NCBI GenBank assembly: GCA_018711985.1
Contig: DVHS01000123.1
Coordinates: 1 to 13,225, forward strand
Direction: 5' to 3'
Length of the DNA: 13,225 nt
Source: Egerieenecus merdigallinarum
GTDB taxonomy: Bacteria; Bacillota; Clostridia; Christensenellales; Aristaeellaceae
In this document: in pieces, positions 6,673-13,225 of the stretch
How positions within the stretch are numbered: the first letter of the stretch is position 1
How the letters are laid out: each line of letters begins with the position of its first letter
Position numbers and translations under genes: made by a program
The notes under the pieces: generated by a model
What the model was told of the DNA's origin: nothing
Database searches by the model: none
Seen by the model: only the letters and a program-made list of their open reading frames with translations

Positions 6673-7947
6673 ATGAAGGTCCTGATTGTAGGCGGCGGCG
6701 GACGGGAACACGCCATTGCCGAAAAGCTGCTGGAAAATCCCCGCATTGATACGCTCTATGCCGCGCCGGGCAACGGCGGCATGGCGGCCATGGCCACCTG
6801 CCTGCCCATCAAGGCCACGGACATTCAGGCCATTACGGATTTCTGTGTGAAGGAAAAGATGGACTTTGTGGTGGTGGCTCCGGACGATCCCCTGTGCCTG
6901 GGATTGGTGGACCTGCTGCGGGAGAAGGGCATCCCTGCCTTTGGCCCGGACAAGAAGGCCGCCATCATCGAGGGCAGCAAGGTGTTTGCCAAGGGTCTGA
7001 TGAAAAAGTATGGCATTCCCACCGCCGCCTATGAAGTATTTGACGACTGCGACAAGGCCCTGGCCTATGTCCAGTCCGCGCCGGTGCCCATGGTGGTCAA
7101 GGCCGATGGCCTGGCCCTGGGCAAGGGCGTGCTCATCTGCCAGACCCGGGAGGAGGCGGAGGACGCCGTCCGCTCCATGATGATCGACAACCGCTTCGGC
7201 ATGTCCGGCAGCCGGGTGGTCATTGAGGAGTTCCTCACCGGGCCGGAGGTGTCCGTCCTGGCCTTCACGGACGGAAAGACCGTCAAGCCCATGGTATCCT
7301 CCATGGACCACAAGCGTGCCCTGGACCATGACCAGGGCCTGAACACCGGTGGCATGGGCACCATCGCCCCCAATCCCTACTATACCGCGGACGTGGCCCA
7401 GCGCTGCATGGAGGAGATTTTCCTGCCCACCATCGCGGCCATGAACGCCGAGGGACGCACCTTCCGCGGCTGCCTGTATTTCGGGCTGATGCTCACGCCC
7501 CAGGGCCCCAAGGTCATCGAGTACAACTGCCGCTTCGGCGACCCGGAGACGCAGGTGGTGCTGCCCCTGCTGGAAAGCGACCTGCTGACCATTATGGAAA
7601 GCACCGTGCAGGGGACGCTGGCGGAGACGGAAGTGAAGTTCTCCTCCGGCGCGGCCTGCTGCGTGGTGCTGGCATCCGGCGGATATCCTCAGCATTATGA
7701 GACGGGCTATCCCATTGCCGGGCTGGCGGAAGCCGCGAAAACGGCCCATGTGTTCCACGCGGGCACCAAGCTGGGGGAAAAGGGAGAGATCCTCACCAGC
7801 GGTGGACGTGTGCTGGGCGTAACGGCCCGGGCGGATACGCTGCCTCAGGCCATTGCCGCAGCCTATGAAGCGGCGGAAAAAATTTCCTTTACGGATATGC
7901 ACATGCGCCGGGACATCGGCCAGCGCGCCCTGGCCGCGCTGCAATAA
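6673..7947 (+). CDS. purD: Phosphoribosylamine-glycine ligase (GAR synthetase)
   Basis: PurD joins phosphoribosylamine and glycine with ATP to form GAR. It has 424 residues, normal for a monofunctional bacterial enzyme. The fold is ATP-grasp: the N-terminal GGGGREHA (7-14) binds the substrate phosphate, VVKADGLALGKGV (141-153) is the ATP-binding loop, LNTGGMG (223-229) is the family signature, and YNCRFGDPETQ (284-294) carries metal ligands. The segment APDDPL (69-74) differs from the GPEAPL form of E. coli. TTGGAGG precedes the ATG. The 45-base gap before it is the largest within the operon and contains no convincing promoter or terminator. Confidence 0.98.
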   Translation: MKVLIVGGGGREHAIAEKLLENPRIDTLYAAPGNGGMAAMATCLPIKATDIQAITDFCVKEKMDFVVVAPDDPLCLGLVDLLREKGIPAFGPDKKAAIIEGSKVFAKGLMKKYGIPTAAYEVFDDCDKALAYVQSAPVPMVVKADGLALGKGVLICQTREEAEDAVRSMMIDNRFGMSGSRVVIEEFLTGPEVSVLAFTDGKTVKPMVSSMDHKRALDHDQGLNTGGMGTIAPNPYYTADVAQRCMEEIFLPTIAAMNAEGRTFRGCLYFGLMLTPQGPKVIEYNCRFGDPETQVVLPLLESDLLTIMESTVQGTLAETEVKFSSGAACCVVLASGGYPQHYETGYPIAGLAEAAKTAHVFHAGTKLGEKGEILTSGGRVLGVTARADTLPQAIAAAYEAAEKISFTDMHMRRDIGQRALAALQ

Positions 7948-7962
7948 AGGAGGAAGAAACGG

Positions 7963-10900
7963 ATGAGCGTCAAGCGCATCTATGTGGAAAAAAAGGCTCC
8001 CTATGCGGTGGAGGCCAAGCAGCTGCTGTGGGAGATCCGGCATATTTTGCAAATCAAGAGCGTCACCGGTTTGCGGTTGCTCAACCGCTATGACGTGGAA
8101 GGCGTCAGCGATGAGCTTTTCGCCCGGTGCCTGCCCATTGTGTTTTTCGAGCCGCAGCTGGACGAGCATTATGATACATTGCCCACGGACGCGGATGTGA
8201 CCTTTGCCGCGGAATACCTCCCCGGGCAGTATGACCAGCGGGCGGCCTCCTGCGAGGAGTGCATCCAGCTGGTGGGCCAGTGCGACCGTCCCACCGTGCG
8301 CACCGCCCGGGTGTACCTGCTCACGGGCACGCCCTCCGCTGATGAGGTGGCGCGGATCAAAAAGCACGTCATTAACCCCGTGGAAAGCCGGGAAGCCGAC
8401 CTGGGGGAGAAGGACACCCTGCGCCAGCAGTATGCCACCCCCGACACCGTGGAAACCCTCCACGGCTTCACCGCCATGAACGCGGAGGAAGTGGACGCCT
8501 TCGTCAAGAAGTACGGCCTGGCCATGGATGACGATGATCTGGCCTTTTGTCGGGATTACTTCGCCTCCGAGCACCGGGACCCCACGCTGACGGAGATCCG
8601 CATGATCGACACCTACTGGTCCGATCACTGCCGGCATACCACCTTCCTGACCACCATCGACGGCGCGGAGATCCTCAAGCCCCAGGTGGAGAAGGCGTTT
8701 CAGCGGTACCTGGAGGCCCGCAAGGCCGTGTACGGGGACCGGCAAAAGCCTATCAACCTCATGGACGTGGCTACCATGGGCGGCAAGGCGCTGAAAAAAG
8801 CTGGCTGCCTGCCCAACCTGGACGAGAGCGAGGAAATCAACGCCTGCTCCATCAAGATTGACGTGGACGTGGACGGGGTGAAGGAACCATGGCTGTTCAT
8901 GTTCAAGAATGAGACCCATAACCATCCCACGGAGATCGAGCCCTTCGGCGGCGCGGCCACCTGCATCGGCGGTGCCATCCGCGATCCCCTCAGCGGGCGC
9001 ACCTATGTGTACCAGGCCATGCGCGTTACCGGCGCGGCGGACCCGCTGACCCCCGTGGCGGATACCATCCCCGGCAAGCTGCCCCAGCGCAAGCTGGTGA
9101 CCACCGCCGCGGCGGGCTATTCTTCCTACGGCAACCAGATCGGCCTGGCCACGGGCCAGGTGGACGAGATGTATCACCCGGGCTACGCGGCCAAGCGTCT
9201 GGAGATCGGCGCGGTGGTGGGCGCGGCCCCGGAGAAGAACGTGCGCCGGGAGTGCCCGGCCCCGGGAGACAAGATTGTGCTGCTGGGTGGTCGCACGGGC
9301 CGCGACGGTTGCGGCGGCGCCACCGGCAGCTCCAAGGCCCACAAGCAGGAGTCCATCGAAACCTGCGGCGCCGAGGTGCAAAAGGGCAACGCCCCCACCG
9401 AGCGCAAGCTGCAGCGGCTGTTCCGCAACGGCGAGGTGACCCGCTTCATCAAGCGCTGCAACGACTTCGGCGCGGGCGGCGTCAGCGTGGCCATTGGCGA
9501 GCTGGCCGACGGCCTGGACATTGACCTGGACCTGGTGCCCAAGAAGTACGAGGGTCTGGACGGCACGGAGCTGGCCATTTCCGAGAGCCAGGAGCGCATG
9601 GCCGTGGTGCTGGCGCCCGAGGATGTGGACGCCTTCCTGGCGGCGGCCCACGACGAAAACCTGGAGGCCACCGTGGTGGCCCAGGTGACCGCGGAACCCC
9701 GGCTGCGCATGCGCTGGAAGGGGAACACCATCGTGGACCTGTCCCGGGAGTTCCTCAACAGCAACGGCGCGGAAAAGCATACCCGGGTGCGCGTGGCCGA
9801 CGACAAGGTGCGTCAGGTGAGCTTCCCCGGCAAGAGCTTTGGCCGGCAGCTGGAAAACATGGTTTCCGACCTGAACATCTGCTCCAAGAAGGGCCTCAGC
9901 GAGCGCTTCGACTCCACCATCGGCGCGGGTACGGTGATGATGCCCTTCGGCGGCGCGCACCAGCTGACCCCCAGCCAGACCATGGTGGCAAAGATTCCCG
10001 TGCTGCACGGCACCACCAATACCGTGACGGGCATGGCCTGGGGTTTCCATCCCCAGGTGATGGAGCAGAGCCCCTACGAGGGCGCGTACCTGGCCGTGAT
10101 TGAATCCGTGAGCAAGCTGGTGGCCGCGGGCTTCGACTACCGTCGGGCCTACTTGACCTTCCAGGAATATTTTGAGCGCATGACCTCCGACCCCAACCGC
10201 TGGGGCCAGCCCTTTGCGGCGCTGCTGGGCGCCTTCGATGCCCAGATGGATTTGCAGATTGCGGCCATCGGCGGCAAGGACAGCATGTCCGGCACCTTTG
10301 AGCATATGGATGTGCCGCCCACGCTGGTGTCCTTCGCGGTGGCGCCCGGGGAAAATAACCGGATGATCTCTCCCGAGTTCAAGGGCGCGGGCCATACAGT
10401 GCGTCTGGTGGCATGCGATGCCCACGATACCGCCGCGCTCAAGGCAAATTGGGACAAGGTGCTGGCGGCCATGGCCGAGGGCAAGGTGCTTTCCGCCTGG
10501 GCGCTGGGGCTGGGCGGCGTGGCCGAGGGCCTGTTCAAGATGGCCCTGGGCAACCGTTTGGGCGTGCATATGCTGGACAGCTACGAGGCTGATCCCTTCG
10601 CCTGGCAGTTCGGCTCTCTGCTCATGGAATGCACGGAGGACTGCCAGCTGGGTGTGCCTGTGGCCCAGACCACGGAGGAGTATACCTTCGTCCGCGGCGG
10701 GGAAAGCCTCGATATGGCCACCCTGCAGGAGATGTACGAGGGCAAGCTGGACAAGGTGTTCGCCTACCGCGGCCATAGCGGCGAAACCACGGAGAAATTC
10801 TCCTATGCCGCGGAAAAGCGCGTGGCCCCGGCGGTGAAGCATGTGAAGCCCCTGGCCTTCATCCCCGTGTTCCCGGGCACCAACTGCGAGTATGACACCG

Positions 10901-11643
10901 CCCGGGCGGTGGAGCGTGCCGGCGGCGCGGCGGAGATCCTGGTATTGAACAATCTGACCCCCGCGGACATCACCGCCAGCCTGGAGAAAGCGCGGGAGAT
11001 CATCGCCCGCAGCCAGATGATCGTGCTGCCCGGCGGCTTCAGCGGCGGCGACGAGCCCGATGGCTCTGCCAAGTTCATCACCGCTTTCTTCCGCAATCCC
11101 GTGATGAAGGACGCGGTCAGCGACTTGCTGGAAAAGCGCGATGGCCTGATGCTGGGCATCTGCAACGGTTTCCAGGCGCTGATTAAGCTGGGCCTGGTAC
11201 CCTTCGGACGGATTGTGGACACGGACGAAAACTGCCCCACTCTGACCTTTAACGAGATCGGCCGCCACCAGTCCATGCTGGTGCGCACACGAATTGCCTC
11301 CAACAAGAGCCCCTGGCTCAGCCGCACGGCGGTGGACGAGGTCTATACCGTGGCCATTTCCCACGGGGAAGGCCGCTTCGTGGGGCCGGAAAGCCTGATC
11401 CGCGACCTGGCCGCCAACGGGCAGATCGCCACCCAGTACGTGAATCTGGCAGGCGAACCTTCCATGGACGCCCGCTTCAACCCCAACGCCAGCTACTTTG
11501 CCATCGAGGGCATCACCTCTCCCGACGGCCGGGTGTTGGGCAAGATGGGTCACACGGAGCGCAGCGGGGACGGCCTGTACATGAACGTGCCCGGCAACAA
11601 GTATCAGCCGCTGTTTGAGGGCGGCGTGGATTACTTCAAGTAA
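7963..11643 (+). CDS. purL: Phosphoribosylformylglycinamidine synthase, single-chain PurL (clade II)
   Basis: The protein converts FGAR to FGAM with ATP and glutamine. At 1226 residues it combines what Bacillus makes as PurS, PurQ and PurL. The N-terminal stretch (about 1-90) is PurS-like. DHCRHTTF (221-228) and ETHNHPTE (317-324) begin the synthetase core, and GGKDSMSG (770-777) lies in its second half. The C-terminal class I glutaminase runs from about 963: Cys1067 in GICNGF is the nucleophile, and the HTE at 1197-1199 supplies His and Glu. The length and motif wording fit the clade II form seen in Clostridia and streptococci rather than the longer proteobacterial enzyme. AAAGGAGG precedes the ATG, 15 bases after purD. 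Confidence 0.98.
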   Translation: MSVKRIYVEKKAPYAVEAKQLLWEIRHILQIKSVTGLRLLNRYDVEGVSDELFARCLPIVFFEPQLDEHYDTLPTDADVTFAAEYLPGQYDQRAASCEECIQLVGQCDRPTVRTARVYLLTGTPSADEVARIKKHVINPVESREADLGEKDTLRQQYATPDTVETLHGFTAMNAEEVDAFVKKYGLAMDDDDLAFCRDYFASEHRDPTLTEIRMIDTYWSDHCRHTTFLTTIDGAEILKPQVEKAFQRYLEARKAVYGDRQKPINLMDVATMGGKALKKAGCLPNLDESEEINACSIKIDVDVDGVKEPWLFMFKNETHNHPTEIEPFGGAATCIGGAIRDPLSGRTYVYQAMRVTGAADPLTPVADTIPGKLPQRKLVTTAAAGYSSYGNQIGLATGQVDEMYHPGYAAKRLEIGAVVGAAPEKNVRRECPAPGDKIVLLGGRTGRDGCGGATGSSKAHKQESIETCGAEVQKGNAPTERKLQRLFRNGEVTRFIKRCNDFGAGGVSVAIGELADGLDIDLDLVPKKYEGLDGTELAISESQERMAVVLAPEDVDAFLAAAHDENLEATVVAQVTAEPRLRMRWKGNTIVDLSREFLNSNGAEKHTRVRVADDKVRQVSFPGKSFGRQLENMVSDLNICSKKGLSERFDSTIGAGTVMMPFGGAHQLTPSQTMVAKIPVLHGTTNTVTGMAWGFHPQVMEQSPYEGAYLAVIESVSKLVAAGFDYRRAYLTFQEYFERMTSDPNRWGQPFAALLGAFDAQMDLQIAAIGGKDSMSGTFEHMDVPPTLVSFAVAPGENNRMISPEFKGAGHTVRLVACDAHDTAALKANWDKVLAAMAEGKVLSAWALGLGGVAEGLFKMALGNRLGVHMLDSYEADPFAWQFGSLLMECTEDCQLGVPVAQTTEEYTFVRGGESLDMATLQEMYEGKLDKVFAYRGHSGETTEKFSYAAEKRVAPAVKHVKPLAFIPVFPGTNCEYDTARAVERAGGAAEILVLNNLTPADITASLEKAREIIARSQMIVLPGGFSGGDEPDGSAKFITAFFRNPVMKDAVSDLLEKRDGLMLGICNGFQALIKLGLVPFGRIVDTDENCPTLTFNEIGRHQSMLVRTRIASNKSPWLSRTAVDEVYTVAISHGEGRFVGPESLIRDLAANGQIATQYVNLAGEPSMDARFNPNASYFAIEGITSPDGRVLGKMGHTERSGDGLYMNVPGNKYQPLFEGGVDYFK

Positions 11644-11670
11644 TAACGCAGAGATATAGGAGAATCATCT

Positions 11671-13104
11671 ATGCCGCACGATAGCTATATCAGCCCCTTT
11701 TCCACCCGGTATGCCAGCAAGGAGATGCAGTTTGTATTCTCCGAGGACAACAAGTTCCGCACCTGGCGCAGGCTGTGGATTGCCCTAGCCCGGGCGGAGC
11801 AGAAGCAGGGCCTGGAAATCACCGACGAGCAGATCGCCGAGCTGGAAGCCCACAAGGACGACATCAATTACGAGGATGCCCAGCGCCGGGAGCGGGAATG
11901 CCGCCACGACGTGATGAGCCATGTATACGCCTACGGGCTCCAGTGCCCCAAGGCGGCGGGTATCATCCATTTGGGCGCCACCTCCTGCTACGTGGGGGAC
12001 AACACGGATGTGATCCTTATGCGTGAGGGACTGCAAATCGTCCGCCGGAAGCTCCTGAACGTCATGGCGCTGCTGGCCAAATTTGCAGACAAGTACAAGG
12101 GTCTGCCCTGCCTGGCCTATACGCACCTGCAGCCCGCTCAGCTCACCACCGTGGGCAAGCGGGCCACCCTGTGGCTCAATGAGCTGTACATGGACTACCT
12201 GGAGGTGGAGCACCGCCTGGATTCCCTGGCGCTGCTGGGCAGCAAGGGCACCACGGGCACCCAGGCCAGCTTTATGGAGCTTTTTGGCGGGGACAGCGCG
12301 AAGATCAAGGCCGTGGAGCAGGACATCGCCCAGGCCATGGGCTTTACCAAGGTGGTGCCCGTTTCCGGCCAGACCTATTCCCGGAAGATGGACTACTTTG
12401 TGGTCAGCACCTTAAGCGGCATTGCCCAGTCCGCCAGCAAGTTCAGCTACGACATGCGCTTGCTGCAAAACTTCAAGGAGATGGAGGAGCCCTTCGAAAA
12501 GAGCCAGATTGGCTCCTCTGCCATGCCCTACAAGCGCAATCCCATGCGCTCGGAGCGGGTGTCTTCCCTGAGCCGCTATGTGATGGTGGATACCCTGAAC
12601 ACCGCCATCACCGCGGGTACCCAGTGGTTTGAGCGCACCCTCGACGACAGCGCCAACAAGCGCATTGCCGTGGCGGAGGCCTTCCTGGGCGTGGACGCCA
12701 TTCTGAACATCCTCATCAACGTATGCGACGGCCTGGTGGTGTACGAGAAGGTCATCCGTCAGCGGGTGATGAACGAGCTGCCCTTCATGGCCACGGAAAA
12801 CATCATGATGGACGCGGTGAAAAAGGGCGGCAACCGCCAGGAGCTGCACGAGAAGCTCCGGGTGCATTCCCAGGCCGCGGCCCGGGTGGTCAAGGAGGAA
12901 GGTGGTAGGAACGACCTGGTGGAGCGCATTGCCGCTGACCCGGCGTTCATGGTAACCCGGGAGGAAATTGAGGCCATTCTCCAGCCGGAGAAGTTCATCG
13001 GCCGCAGCAAGGAGCAGGTGGAGGAATACCTGGCCGGGATCATTACGCCACTGCTTCAGGAAAACAAGGAATTGCTGGGAGAAAAGCAGGAGCTGAGCGT
13101 ATAA
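11671..13104 (+). CDS. purB: Adenylosuccinate lyase, long animal-like form
   Basis: PurB releases fumarate from SAICAR to give AICAR and, in AMP synthesis, from adenylosuccinate. It belongs to the fumarase/aspartase superfamily and acts as a homotetramer. Motifs: RHDVMSH (78-84), HLGATSCYVGDNTD (100-113), THLQPAQ (151-157, His152 the presumed general acid), KGTTGTQASF (192-201) and the mobile signature loop GSSAMPYKRNPM (281-292, catalytic Ser282 or Ser283). The 477-residue length and the exact wording of several blocks are closer to human adenylosuccinate lyase, as I remember it, than to the shorter Bacillus PurB of about 430 residues. TAGGAG precedes the ATG 27 bases after purL. It is the last gene, ahead of a terminator. 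Confidence 0.97.
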   Translation: MPHDSYISPFSTRYASKEMQFVFSEDNKFRTWRRLWIALARAEQKQGLEITDEQIAELEAHKDDINYEDAQRRERECRHDVMSHVYAYGLQCPKAAGIIHLGATSCYVGDNTDVILMREGLQIVRRKLLNVMALLAKFADKYKGLPCLAYTHLQPAQLTTVGKRATLWLNELYMDYLEVEHRLDSLALLGSKGTTGTQASFMELFGGDSAKIKAVEQDIAQAMGFTKVVPVSGQTYSRKMDYFVVSTLSGIAQSASKFSYDMRLLQNFKEMEEPFEKSQIGSSAMPYKRNPMRSERVSSLSRYVMVDTLNTAITAGTQWFERTLDDSANKRIAVAEAFLGVDAILNILINVCDGLVVYEKVIRQRVMNELPFMATENIMMDAVKKGGNRQELHEKLRVHSQAAARVVKEEGGRNDLVERIAADPAFMVTREEIEAILQPEKFIGRSKEQVEEYLAGIITPLLQENKELLGEKQELSV

Positions 13105-13116
13105 GCGGACATTTGC

Positions 13117-13156
13117 GGGAGGGAAGCCGAAAATGGCTTCTCTCCCATTTTGGTTT
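13117..13156 (+). terminator. Probable intrinsic terminator of the pur operon
   Basis: Bases 13117-13128 (GGGAGGGAAGCC) pair with 13135-13146 in a 12-bp stem with one G-U pair and a 6-base loop. An ATTTTGGTTT tract follows; the two G residues make it weaker than ideal. It starts 13 bases after the purB stop, where an operon end is expected. Confidence 0.75.
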
Positions 13157-13166
13157 CATCCCAAAG

Positions 13167-13183
13167 GTGAACAAAGCGTGAAC
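13167..13183 (+). repeat. Direct repeat GTGAAC-N5-GTGAAC downstream of the operon
   Basis: Two identical GTGAAC hexamers start 11 bases apart (13167-13172 and 13178-13183), about one helical turn. This spacing is typical of paired half-sites for OmpR/PhoB-type response regulators. The site lies between the purB terminator and a possible next gene start. Only the repeat is seen; a binding role is inference and chance occurrence is quite possible. Confidence 0.25.
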
Positions 13184-13213
13184 TTTTTCTTTGGCCTTGA
13201 AGGAAAAAGGAAG

Positions 13214-13225
13214 ATGGCGCGTTCT
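13214..13225 (+). CDS. Possible start of the next gene (partial, runs off the window)
   Basis: An ATG at 13214 follows purine-rich AAGGAAAAAGGAAG, which could serve as a ribosome binding site (AGGA at 13201-13204, 9 bases upstream). Only four codons (Met-Ala-Arg-Ser) are inside the window, so no product can be named and the call may be wrong. Confidence 0.25.

Noticed and set aside
11362..11370. His-Gly-Glu in PurL (SHGEGRF) as the glutaminase His/Glu pair
   Set aside because: It is a conserved family motif, but the HTE at residues 1197-1199 near the C-terminus lies where the catalytic His-x-Glu of class I glutaminases in PurL is found.
5350..11553. Antisense ORF of 2067 codons on the minus strand
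   Set aside because: It lies codon-for-codon opposite three certain pur genes, its translation is low-complexity (rich in His, Gly, Ala and Gln) without recognisable domains, and it is explained by absence of TTA, CTA and TCA codons on the + strand.

Overview
The window is a single co-directional (+ strand) de novo purine operon. It carries enzymes for every numbered step from PRPP to IMP, in the order purE - purC - purF - purM - purN - purO-type IMP cyclohydrolase - a 64-residue DUF6440-like protein - stand-alone AICAR transformylase (purH C-terminal half) - purD - purL - purB. I see no mobile element, CRISPR array, tRNA or rRNA. The base composition is GC-rich (about 60% by eye). Shine-Dalgarno sequences of the AGGAGG type precede most genes, gaps are short (1 to 45 bases) and one gene pair overlaps. 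Together with the single-chain clade II PurL, the Fe-S/propeptide type of PurF and the split PurH, this points to an anaerobic Clostridia member of the Bacillota, probably a GC-rich gut lineage such as Oscillospirales or Christensenellales. The taxonomic call is inference.

Layout: positions 1-185 are a leader. It has a possible -10 element, a long imperfect hairpin (41-100) and then a strong intrinsic terminator (126-164) just ahead of the purE ribosome binding site, which is the architecture of a transcription attenuator or riboswitch. The aptamer class is not one I recognise. A 45-codon ORF also runs through the leader and ends in an ATGA overlap with purE. Genes then follow without an evident internal terminator up to purB, after which a hairpin (13117-13146) probably ends the transcript. 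The last 70 bases may hold the promoter region and start of the next gene.

How the genes work together: PurF, PurD, PurN, PurL and PurM make AIR. PurE and PurC carboxylate it and add aspartate, and PurB releases fumarate to give AICAR. The stand-alone transformylase and the PurO-type cyclohydrolase, which replace the usual bifunctional PurH, then make FAICAR and IMP. PurK, the usual partner of a class I PurE, is absent from the window, as are purA and guaAB.

Points most worth a second look: the unassigned attenuator leader; the small uncharacterised protein placed between the two enzymes that replace PurH; PurE without PurK; a PurB that resembles animal adenylosuccinate lyase; and a 6.2-kb stop-free antisense frame that reflects extreme avoidance of TTA, CTA and TCA codons. 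The pathway itself is ordinary.
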